Source: Butyrivibrio sp. CB08
GTDB lineage: Bacteria; Bacillota; Clostridia; Lachnospirales; Lachnospiraceae
Assembly: GCF_003625485.1 (NCBI RefSeq)
Contig: NZ_RAIR01000012.1
Span: 1-55,520 of the forward strand
Reading direction: 5' to 3'
Length of the DNA: 55,520 nt
Shown piece by piece: positions 30,970-38,865 of the stretch; the stretch's first letter is position 1, and each line of letters opens with the position of its first letter. The translations under genes and the position numbers were made by a program. The notes beneath the pieces were generated by a model, which was given only the letters and a program-made list of their open reading frames with translations, did no database searches and had not been told where the DNA came from.

Positions 30970-32664
30970 TTACTCAACTGAGTTGATAAGGTCCAGGATC
31001 TCTTTCTTGATGTCTCCATTTACCTTGAGGGCATCCTCTCTGGACTTCTGGTCTGAGTAGAAGTAGAACTTGATCTTAGGCTCTGTTCCACTAGGTCTTA
31101 CAGCGAACCATGAACCATTATCGAGGAAAAGTCTGATGGCATTCTGTGGTGGAATATCCTCGTAGCCATTGATGTAGTCGATAACCTTATCAACCTTTGC
31201 TCCGGCAACCTCAGCAGGAATGTTCTCTCTAAAGAACTTCATCATGCGCTGGATCCTCTGCTGTCCTGCAATACCTTCAAGTACAAGGTTTGGTTCATCC
31301 TCAGCAAAGAAACCATACTTGGCATAGATCTCGTTGAGTACATCCCAAAGAGTCTTGCCCTGCTTGCGGTAGTAAGCTGCTGCCTCTGCAACCAGCATAC
31401 CAGCTGAGATTCCGTCCTTGTCTCTTATGTCCTCACAAGCTGCATATCCAACTGACTCCTCATATCCAAAGAGATATTCGTAGCCATTTTCATGAAGGTA
31501 AGGGATCTTACCGCAGATGTTCTTAAAGCCTGTAAGGGTCTCGTACATCTCAACACCGTAAGCCTTAGCCATGATTGTTGAAAGAGTTGATGTAACAATT
31601 GACTTGACCATGGCTCCCTTAGCTGGAAGTGTGCCTGCACTCTTATGTCCCTCAAGGACGTAGTTTACAAGAAGATATCCTGTCTGATTGCCGTTGAGAG
31701 GAACATAGTTGCCATTGTCATCTCTTATCTCGATGGCGAATCTGTCTGAGTCAGGGTCTGTTGCCATAAGAAGCTCAGCGCCAAACTCTCTTCCGTATTT
31801 CTCTGAAAGAGCGAAGGCCTTAGGATCCTCCGGGTTAGGATAGCCAACTGTAGTAAAGTCAGGATCTGGATTCTCCTGCTCAGGAACTATCTTCCAGTTT
31901 GTAAATCCTCTGTCTGTGAGCATCTGTCTGAATGGGATTGAACCGCATCCATTAAGTGGTGTGTAAACAAGAGGAATTGAAAGATCAAGCTCATCTCCCT
32001 CGTGAATAGCGAGGCTCTCGATCTTATCAAGATACTCCCTGTCATATTCCTCACCAAGTACGATTATCTTACCTGCCTTGACGCCTTCGTTGTAGTCGGA
32101 CTTCCTGATGCCAGTCCATATATCAACAGCATTGATGCACTCTGTCATGCCATCAGCAACCTCTGCTGAAACCTGACATCCGTCATCCCAGTATGCCTTG
32201 TAGCCGTTGTAATCCTTAGGATTGTGAGAAGCTGTGATGTTGATTCCTGATACTGTTCCAAGGCGTCTTATCATGAATGCCAGCTCTGGTGTTGGGCGAA
32301 GGCTTGGGAAGGTGTAAACCTTGATGCCATTAGCCGCAAAGATACCTGCTGCCAGCTCAGAGAACTCCCTTGAAAAATGTCTTGGATCATGGGCGATGAT
32401 TACGCCCTTGTCCATAGCTTCCTGTCCCTTTGAAACGATATAGTCAGCAACACCCTGAGAAGCCTTACCTACTGTAAGGAAGTTCATGCGGTTAGTACCT
32501 GCACCAACCTTGCCTCGAAGGCCTGCTGTACCAAAGGAAAGATCCTGATAAAATCTCTCCTCCTTGTCCTTCTCATCTCCTGAGATTGCAAGAAGCTCAG
32601 CCTTTAATGGGTCTGAATCAGATAGTTTCTCAAGCCACTCCTCATATCTTGCCTGATAATCCAT
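30970..32664 (-). CDS. pgcA: Phosphoglucomutase/phosphomannomutase
   Basis: A 564-residue alpha-D-phosphohexomutase interconverting glucose-1-phosphate and glucose-6-phosphate. The phosphoserine loop is TASHNPKDYNGYK (S146), the Mg site is ATDPDSDR, sugar specificity loop GYEESVGYA, and the phosphate-binding loop RPSGTEPKIKFY lies near the C-terminus. Length fits PgcA-type enzymes. It lies 23 nt downstream of rhaM. Gene symbol by analogy with B. subtilis. Confidence 0.93.
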   Translation of the reverse strand: MDYQARYEEWLEKLSDSDPLKAELLAISGDEKDKEERFYQDLSFGTAGLRGKVGAGTNRMNFLTVGKASQGVADYIVSKGQEAMDKGVIIAHDPRHFSREFSELAAGIFAANGIKVYTFPSLRPTPELAFMIRRLGTVSGINITASHNPKDYNGYKAYWDDGCQVSAEVADGMTECINAVDIWTGIRKSDYNEGVKAGKIIVLGEEYDREYLDKIESLAIHEGDELDLSIPLVYTPLNGCGSIPFRQMLTDRGFTNWKIVPEQENPDPDFTTVGYPNPEDPKAFALSEKYGREFGAELLMATDPDSDRFAIEIRDDNGNYVPLNGNQTGYLLVNYVLEGHKSAGTLPAKGAMVKSIVTSTLSTIMAKAYGVEMYETLTGFKNICGKIPYLHENGYEYLFGYEESVGYAACEDIRDKDGISAGMLVAEAAAYYRKQGKTLWDVLNEIYAKYGFFAEDEPNLVLEGIAGQQRIQRMMKFFRENIPAEVAGAKVDKVIDYINGYEDIPPQNAIRLFLDNGSWFAVRPSGTEPKIKFYFYSDQKSREDALKVNGDIKKEILDLINSVE

Positions 32665-32687
32665 ATTTTTCCCTCCGTGTAAAAAAG

Positions 32688-32999
32688 TTAATCTAAGTGG
32701 AAAAGAACTGGCAGATCAACCGCTACCGGGCTGTTGTCCGGATTGGTCTCCATAATGTCTGCCATGAAATCCCACCATTTCCTGTTGATCGCTGTGTCAG
32801 CACCTTTGCTCCACAGCTCCTCGTCTTCGATCTCGATGTATCCAAAAAGTGTCAGAGTCTCCTTGTCCAGGCAGATGGTATAGTTCTTGCCACCATGCTC
32901 GTGGATCATGTCGATCATCTCTGGCCAAAGCTCATTGTGGCGCCTCTCGTACTCTTTTTCCTGGCCCTCATAGAGCTTCATCTTGAATGTTTTGATCAT
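32688..32999 (-). CDS. rhaM: L-rhamnose mutarotase
   Basis: A 103-residue protein of the RhaM/YiiL family, which interconverts anomers of L-rhamnose. Visible signatures are KMKLYEGQEKEYERRHNELWPEM with the conserved His, NYTICLDKETLTLFGYIE and the W-W pair RKWWDFMADIM. Length is typical. The ATG overlaps the alkD-like stop by 4 nt. No other rhamnose catabolic gene is in the window. Confidence 0.92.
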   Translation of the reverse strand: MIKTFKMKLYEGQEKEYERRHNELWPEMIDMIHEHGGKNYTICLDKETLTLFGYIEIEDEELWSKGADTAINRKWWDFMADIMETNPDNSPVAVDLPVLFHLD

Positions 33000-33715
33000 T
33001 TGCTCTTTCCCCCTTTTGCGGTCTTAACCTTAAGCGTCCGCAGATATTCTTTTTGCTCTGGAGTTATGCGGTAGCTCTCAATGGCCTTCTGAATGGCCTT
33101 GTTGTGAGTCCAGTCCTCCAGCTTTTTCCCCTCAATATATGGCAGTATGCTATCATACTGCTTGGCAAGAGCGGTTGCAAAGTACCAGGCGATCATCATG
33201 TTGACGTAGTACTCGTCTGACTTGACTCCCGCCACCATCTTGGGATATTTCTCGTCGTACTCGTCGTCCAGAAAATGCTCCATAAGCATTCCGATGCCAA
33301 ACCTTACAGTATAGGTGTGATCAGACTTAATCCACTCCTTCACATGCTTAAGAAGATCAGCCTTATTTTTCTTAAACACCTTGGGTGACATCTGATCGCA
33401 GGTTGCCCAGTTGTCCACATAAGGAAGGAACTTTATAAGCTCCTCCATGCAGCTGTCGTAGTCCTTGATCTCTGAGATTATAAATGCGTGGAGCTGGTCC
33501 TCATCAAAGTATTTGTGGGGGAGATCAGTAAAAAAATCCTGATACTGTCCGCTCTTACATATCTCTTTTGCAAGCTTACGAAGCTCGGGCGTTCTGACAC
33601 CTATCATGACCTCCGATGTCTTACCCGGGATCAGTCCTCCCTGGAAGTCACGATATTTCTCATCCTGCCTTTTAAACAGCTCTTCCTGAATCTTAATTGT
33701 ATCATAATTCCCCAT
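32996..33715 (-). CDS. DNA alkylation repair protein (AlkD-like HEAT repeat)
   Basis: A 239-residue all-helical protein. HEAT-like repeats are visible, including the region VDNWATCDQMSPKVF that holds the Trp and Asp typical of AlkD active sites, and YYVNMMIAWYFATAL with another Trp. AlkD-like glycosylases remove bulky or cationic alkylated bases without base flipping. It overlaps the radical SAM gene by 14 nt and rhaM by 4 nt, so the three are translated together. Confidence 0.88.
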   Translation of the reverse strand: MGNYDTIKIQEELFKRQDEKYRDFQGGLIPGKTSEVMIGVRTPELRKLAKEICKSGQYQDFFTDLPHKYFDEDQLHAFIISEIKDYDSCMEELIKFLPYVDNWATCDQMSPKVFKKNKADLLKHVKEWIKSDHTYTVRFGIGMLMEHFLDDEYDEKYPKMVAGVKSDEYYVNMMIAWYFATALAKQYDSILPYIEGKKLEDWTHNKAIQKAIESYRITPEQKEYLRTLKVKTAKGGKSK

Positions 33716-34631
33716 TCTTTATGACCCCCTCGCAGTCAAATTCCGGTATAAAACTCTCGTCCGCAGTGTCCCCAATCTGAACGAAAGCTCTCTCTATTCC
33801 AAGGCCCTGTGCGTACTCCACAAGGCTGTCATATTCTCTGTCTGTGACCTTTCTGTTTATCTCCGGAAAAGCAGAAAGCTCCTCATTTGGCGTGTACTGA
33901 TTCATGAGGCTGAGGTAGATGTTATCTCCATAGTTCTCATGGAGGTACTTAACTATGAGCTTTGCCTGTATCAGCATGCCTGGCATCAGAAGGTGCCTGA
34001 CCACCACGCCGCTCTTCATAATAGTGTCACCATCTTTTTCAGGGAAAAAAGTGGGCTCCGGCCTCTGCCTTACCATCTCAGCGATAGCGTTTTTCGCTGC
34101 CTCCACATACCCTGGAGCATTGCTGTATCTAATCGCATCCTCATCCCTTATGTACTTAAAGTCCGGAAGATAAATGTCTATAAGGCCATCCAGGCTCTTT
34201 ACCACATCAAGGTTAAGGTAAGAGGATGTGTTCAGAAGAAATGGCAGATCAAAGCCCTTTGACCTTGCATCCTCTATAGCCCATCTAATGGTCGGGATGA
34301 ACATATCCCCTGTCACCAGGTTTATGTTGTTTGCGCCCTTGTCCTTAAGCTCAAAAAAGATCTCCGAAAGGCGCTCTTTATCGATAATTTTTCCCACTTC
34401 GCCGCGGCTTATCTTTCTGTTCTGGCAGAAGACACACCCCATGTTGCAGCCAGAAAAGAAAACGGTGCCAGACCCTCTTTTCCCAGAGATGCAGGGCTCT
34501 TCCCACATGTGAAGAGCTGCCCTGGCAACGCACAGTTTGTCGCTCTCGTGGCAATATCCCCTCGTTACGCTTCTGTCGACGCCGCAGTTTCTTGGGCACA
34601 ATTTGCAATTTTTATACTCAGATTCTGTCAT
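33702..34631 (-). CDS. Radical SAM protein (PflA-like, COG1313 type)
   Basis: A 309-residue radical SAM enzyme. The cluster motif is GCNMGCVFCQN (CxxxCxxC). Before it is a Cys-rich N-terminal part (CKLCPRNCGVDR, GYCHE), and after it NLVTGDMFIPTI, LLNTSSYL and IDIYLPDFKYI as in the uncharacterised PflA-related COG1313 family. The substrate is unknown. It is the first gene of the leftward set radical SAM-alkD-rhaM-pgcA-cooT and is divergent from the GltS-like transporter. Confidence 0.85.
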   Translation of the reverse strand: MTESEYKNCKLCPRNCGVDRSVTRGYCHESDKLCVARAALHMWEEPCISGKRGSGTVFFSGCNMGCVFCQNRKISRGEVGKIIDKERLSEIFFELKDKGANNINLVTGDMFIPTIRWAIEDARSKGFDLPFLLNTSSYLNLDVVKSLDGLIDIYLPDFKYIRDEDAIRYSNAPGYVEAAKNAIAEMVRQRPEPTFFPEKDGDTIMKSGVVVRHLLMPGMLIQAKLIVKYLHENYGDNIYLSLMNQYTPNEELSAFPEINRKVTDREYDSLVEYAQGLGIERAFVQIGDTADESFIPEFDCEGVIKNGEL

Positions 34632-34705
34632 CTATTCTTTCCTGTCAGGCCAAATACCTTTATAATAATTATAATTTATTGAAGTATATTGGGGAGACAT
34701 AATTT

Positions 34706-36091
34706 ATGAATAATTTCTGGGATTACAGCGTGTGGGGGACACTACTTCTTGTTTCAGTTCTGCTTCTTAGCGTCATCGCTGCCAACACCATAAAGCGAAT
34801 GATACCATTCCTTAGGGGATCTCTGGTTCCGTCTTCAGTTCTAGGCGGAGTTATCCTCCTTCTTATTTCCGTTTTGTACAAAGGCATATTTGGCGAGAGA
34901 ATGTTTGATACATACTTCTTCGGAACCGGCGGAAGTGATGCCCTTGAGATCATTACCTACCACGCCCTTGCCCTTGGATTTATTGCAACAGCCTTTAAAT
35001 CCTCCCAGGTCAAGGCTTCCAAAAAGCGCATGAAGGAAATCTTCAACACCGGTGTTACAACGGTTTCTTCATACCTCATCCAGGGTATTTTAGGTCTCGT
35101 GATTTCCATCGTAACAGCCTTTATCGTTCCTGGATTTTTCCCGGCAGCGGGAATCCTTCTTCCCTTTGGCTATGGACAGGGAACAGGACAGGCTTTAAAC
35201 TACGGCAATCTCTATGAAAATGAATGGGGATTTATAGGCGGAAAGAGCTTTGGACTTTCTATCGCTGCCATGGGATTTTTGAGTGCCAGCATCGGCGGCG
35301 TTATCTACCTCAACATCTTAAAGAGTAAGGGCCTTATCGCACCTAGAGAAAACAAGGACAGCACCCTTCACTCAGAACAGATCCAGGGCAAGAACGAGAT
35401 CCCCATGCAGGACAGCATGGACAAGATCACCATCCAGATCGCCCTTGTGACCACAGCATACATGATCACCTTCCTGTTTATGAAAGGCCTTGGAAACCTT
35501 CTTCCAGGAATGCGCTCTGTAATTTATGGCTTTAACTTCCTTCTGGGAGTTCTCATCGCAACTGTAATGAGAGTTATCATCCAGTCTCTCACAGACAAGA
35601 ACATTATTCACAGAACATATATCAACGATTTCCTTATGACCAGGATCAGCAACTTCTTCTTTGACCTGATGGTTGTTGCAGGAATTGCCGCTATCCGCCT
35701 CCATGTAATACAGCAGTACTGGATCGTTCTTCTGCTGATGGGAGTCCTTGGACTTATCATAACCTTTGGCTACAACCACTTCGTTGCAGACAGGCTCTTC
35801 CCTGAGTACAAGCGCGAGCAGTTCCTTATGATGTATGGAATGATGACAGGAACCGCTAGTACAGGAATTATCCTGCTTAGAGAGATCGACCAGAACTTCA
35901 AGACTCCAGCCGCCGACAACATGGTTTATCAGAACTTCCCGGCTATTGTCTTTGGCTTCCCGCTTATGCTCCTTGCAACCATGGCTCCGCAGAAGCCAAC
36001 CCAGACCCTGATGATCCTTGCAGGATTCTTTGCGGTGATGAACATCATCCTGTTCAGGGACAAGCTGTTTCGAACCAAAGCTGGTACTTGA
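34706..36091 (+). CDS. GltS-like sodium/glutamate symporter family protein
   Basis: A 461-residue integral membrane protein with about eleven hydrophobic segments. GLVPSSVLGG-type and LLPFGYGQGTGQALNYG motifs correspond to the Gly-rich loops of GltS transporters, the second in variant form, so the substrate need not be glutamate. A GGGGAGA ribosome binding site precedes the ATG. Its last 38 nt overlap the end of the convergent acyltransferase gene; there is no room for a separate terminator. Confidence 0.82.
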   Translation: MNNFWDYSVWGTLLLVSVLLLSVIAANTIKRMIPFLRGSLVPSSVLGGVILLLISVLYKGIFGERMFDTYFFGTGGSDALEIITYHALALGFIATAFKSSQVKASKKRMKEIFNTGVTTVSSYLIQGILGLVISIVTAFIVPGFFPAAGILLPFGYGQGTGQALNYGNLYENEWGFIGGKSFGLSIAAMGFLSASIGGVIYLNILKSKGLIAPRENKDSTLHSEQIQGKNEIPMQDSMDKITIQIALVTTAYMITFLFMKGLGNLLPGMRSVIYGFNFLLGVLIATVMRVIIQSLTDKNIIHRTYINDFLMTRISNFFFDLMVVAGIAAIRLHVIQQYWIVLLLMGVLGLIITFGYNHFVADRLFPEYKREQFLMMYGMMTGTASTGIILLREIDQNFKTPAADNMVYQNFPAIVFGFPLMLLATMAPQKPTQTLMILAGFFAVMNIILFRDKLFRTKAGT

Positions 36092-37205
36092 CCGCGTTAA
36101 AGGTATCATCCCCGGTAAACTCCAGATGTCCTGACTCACCCTTTATATGGAGCGTGAGCCTGTTTCTCTGGACTATATCAATGCTTGTAATACTCTCTTT
36201 GGGAAAAGAGCTATCGCCAGCCTTAAGGCAATCTGGATACGCCAAAAGAGTGCAATCCTCTTCCTTAAGAACTTCGTGGCCGGTAGACAGCTTCATCATC
36301 TTAACATTATCTGACCAGAGCATATCCTCCTTGGGGCCTTCAAGACGGGCTTCAAGGAGTTTTTTCTGCTCATCAAAAAGTTCTGTTATGGAGTGCTTAT
36401 CTCCCTTATCACCTGTAAGATATCCATACTCATCCATGGTCAGCTGGTACCCACAGCTGCAGGAGAGCTTATCTATTTTAGAGGACAGGGCTCCTATCTT
36501 TTTGCAGGAAGGACAGATAAATAAGAGGCTCTCAAGATACTCTGCAGGAGCCTTGCTCTCAAAGCGAACGTTCCTTTCTTCCTGCTCTTTATATGCGTCA
36601 GTGTAGAGGCCTTCCACGATGATCTTTTTTACCTCATCTGGCTGCATGGACTTTAATTCTTTTGCCTCGATGACTCTTATGACCTTGCCTTCCATGCTGC
36701 CTTTTCTGATCTTGCTGCCCCACCTTGGGGTGGTGAAATATCCACCTGTGAGCCTGTATACCACAAGGCTTGCGCCGGTCATTTTCGCGATCTTGCCGAT
36801 GGCGTCAGAGACATCTCCTGTTCTTCCATCAAAGGAACGATTGCCCTCCGGGAAAAGAAGTATGCTCCTGCCCTCCTTGATCCTTCCTACCATCTGTTTG
36901 ATGGTGGCTGCTCCTGTAGAGCCCTTGTCGTGAAGGATGGGCTTAAGCACCTTTACCACCAGGTTAAAGAACCTGTTCATACGAAGCATTGTTTCCGTCA
37001 CCACAAAATCTATGGATTCATCACTTTTGGAAGTAAGCAGAAGAAAATCAAAATCAGTATTGTGATTACACAAAATGAACCTGGGGCCTATCCCTGTCGG
37101 GAGCTTCTCCCCGGTAAAGTGCGCCCTTTTTGCAAGGAAAGGGCAGATAAATCTCTTTGTAAACTTGTAGAATCTGTCGTAGCCTTTATAGAATCTCGGA
37201 TTCAT
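36054..37205 (-). CDS. 1-acylglycerol-3-phosphate acyltransferase-like protein with zinc ribbon
   Basis: A 383-residue protein. The N-terminal PlsC domain has CNHNTDFDFLL (the HX4D motif) and LLFPEGNRSFDG (motif III). After about residue 220 comes a zinc ribbon (CPSCKKIG with CSCGYQL) and a C-terminal domain of about 120 residues with short strands, possibly PH-like. PlsC domains transfer acyl chains to lysophospholipids at the membrane; the extension is unusual and may regulate the enzyme. The 3' end overlaps the convergent GltS-like gene by 38 nt. Confidence 0.85.
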   Translation of the reverse strand: MNPRFYKGYDRFYKFTKRFICPFLAKRAHFTGEKLPTGIGPRFILCNHNTDFDFLLLTSKSDESIDFVVTETMLRMNRFFNLVVKVLKPILHDKGSTGAATIKQMVGRIKEGRSILLFPEGNRSFDGRTGDVSDAIGKIAKMTGASLVVYRLTGGYFTTPRWGSKIRKGSMEGKVIRVIEAKELKSMQPDEVKKIIVEGLYTDAYKEQEERNVRFESKAPAEYLESLLFICPSCKKIGALSSKIDKLSCSCGYQLTMDEYGYLTGDKGDKHSITELFDEQKKLLEARLEGPKEDMLWSDNVKMMKLSTGHEVLKEEDCTLLAYPDCLKAGDSSFPKESITSIDIVQRNRLTLHIKGESGHLEFTGDDTFNAVKYQLWFETACP

Positions 37206-37308
37206 TTATTTCTCCAGATTTTTTTATTTAGTATTATATCAGTTTCCTTCCATCTGTGTTATTATTGTTTCCGTAATCGTTTATCATATGGTAACCAAGG
37301 AGGATTCC

Positions 37309-38730
37309 ATGGGAGGATTTTTTGGAGTTGCATCTCGTGAAAGTGCGGTTTTTGACCTGTTTTACGGAACCGACTATCACTCACATTTAGGAACCCGTCG
37401 CGCAGGAATGGCTGTGTACGACAAGAAAAAGGGATTTGACCGCTCGATCCACAACATTGAGAGATCATATTTCAGACCGAAGTTCGAAGACGATATGCTT
37501 AAGATGGAAGGCCATCTGGGGATTGGCTGTATTTCCGACTTTGAACCACAGCCGCTTATCGTTCGTTCACATCACGGCACCTACGCCATCACAACCGTAG
37601 GTAAGATCAACAATATCGACGAGATCACTAACAAGCTCTTTGCCGACAATCGCTCACACTTTCTTGAAATGAGCGGCGGCGATATCAATCCTACCGAGCT
37701 TGTCGCTTCTATCATCAATCAAAAGGTAACCATTGTAGAGGGTATCCGCTACGCTCAGGAGATCATCAAGGGTTCTCTATCCCTTCTTCTCATGACTACG
37801 GAAGGCATCTATGCTGCCAGAGACCGCTACGGAAGAACACCAGTGGAAATTGGCCACAAGGACGAAGGTTACTGTGTCTGCTTTGAAAGTTTTTCCTATT
37901 TAAATCTTGGATATGACCCATACAAGGAACTTGGCCCCGGAGAGATCGCTTACATTACTCCCGAGTCAGTGGAGATTGTTGCTCCTGCCTTTGACGATAT
38001 GAGGATCTGTACCTTCCTGTGGATCTACTATGGATTCCCTGCATCTACTTATGAGGGCCTGAGCGTAGAGACCATGAGATATGGCTGCGGAGCCAAGCTT
38101 GCAGAGCGCGATATGCAAAGAGGACTTCACCCTGACCTTGTAGCCGGAGTTCCTGATTCTGGTGTGGCTCACGCCATCGGATATTCCAACACTTCAGGAA
38201 TCCCATACTCAAGACCATTTGTAAAATATACACCTACATGGCCAAGATCATTTATGCCAACAATTCAGTCAAGACGTGATCTTATCGCCAAGATGAAGCT
38301 GATACCTGTTAATCAGCTCATCAAGAACAAGAGCCTTCTTCTTATCGATGACTCCATCGTAAGAGGAACACAGCTTCGTGAGACTACAGAATTCCTGTAT
38401 AAGAGCGGCGCAAAAGAGGTTCACATCAGACCTGCATGCCCTCCTCTTATTTACGGATGCAAATACTTAAACTTCTCAAGATCAAACACAGAGATGGAGC
38501 TCATCACCAGAAGAGTAATCGAAAAACTCGAGGGCTATCCATCACCAAGTGAAGAAACAGTCCGCAAGTATACAGATCCAGATTCTCCTCAGTATGAAGC
38601 AATGCTGGAAGAGATCCGCAAGGAACTGAACTTCACCTCACTCCACTACCACAGACTTGATGACATGGTTGAAGCTATTCCTATCGAGCCATGTAAGTTA
38701 TGCACATACTGTTGGAGCGGTAAAGAATAA
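37309..38730 (+). CDS. Amidophosphoribosyltransferase homologue lacking glutaminase residues
   Basis: About 473 residues, starting at MGGFFGVAS (AAGGAGG 5 nt upstream; the upstream in-frame ATG at 37288 has no such site). The PRPP-binding loop LLLIDDSIVRGTQL and the cluster Cys of Bacillus-type PurF (RICTF, YGCKY, CKLCTYC) are kept. In the N-terminal half the nucleophile Cys of the usual CGVFG is replaced by Gly, and the RYAT, HNGN and SSDTE motifs are missing. It should not hydrolyse glutamine by the normal mechanism; it may use ammonia or have another role. A standard purF may exist elsewhere. Confidence 0.85.
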   Translation: MGGFFGVASRESAVFDLFYGTDYHSHLGTRRAGMAVYDKKKGFDRSIHNIERSYFRPKFEDDMLKMEGHLGIGCISDFEPQPLIVRSHHGTYAITTVGKINNIDEITNKLFADNRSHFLEMSGGDINPTELVASIINQKVTIVEGIRYAQEIIKGSLSLLLMTTEGIYAARDRYGRTPVEIGHKDEGYCVCFESFSYLNLGYDPYKELGPGEIAYITPESVEIVAPAFDDMRICTFLWIYYGFPASTYEGLSVETMRYGCGAKLAERDMQRGLHPDLVAGVPDSGVAHAIGYSNTSGIPYSRPFVKYTPTWPRSFMPTIQSRRDLIAKMKLIPVNQLIKNKSLLLIDDSIVRGTQLRETTEFLYKSGAKEVHIRPACPPLIYGCKYLNFSRSNTEMELITRRVIEKLEGYPSPSEETVRKYTDPDSPQYEAMLEEIRKELNFTSLHYHRLDDMVEAIPIEPCKLCTYCWSGKE

Positions 38731-38743
38731 TTATCAACAAAAA

Positions 38744-38797
38744 ACTCCCATTGCCTCAATGCTAATCGCTTAACCTCGGCAATTGGGAGTTTTTTTG
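38744..38797. terminator. Bidirectional terminator between the PurF homologue and GH3 gene
   Basis: CTCCCATTGCC and GGCAATTGGGAG pair around a 22-nt loop, with TTTTTTT after the plus-strand stem and TTTTTTG on the minus strand. It serves both convergent genes. Confidence 0.88.
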
Positions 38798-38865
38798 TTT
38801 TCAATTATTTCTTTATCCGCTCCAGCGGTATTGGCAAAATTTACATAAATGGAAAAGGAATGGTT

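Noticed and set aside
35372..36139. A 255-residue minus-strand ORF opposite the GltS-like gene
   Set aside because: It is antisense to a well-supported membrane protein, has no ribosome binding site and has an unnatural His/Asp/Asn-rich composition.
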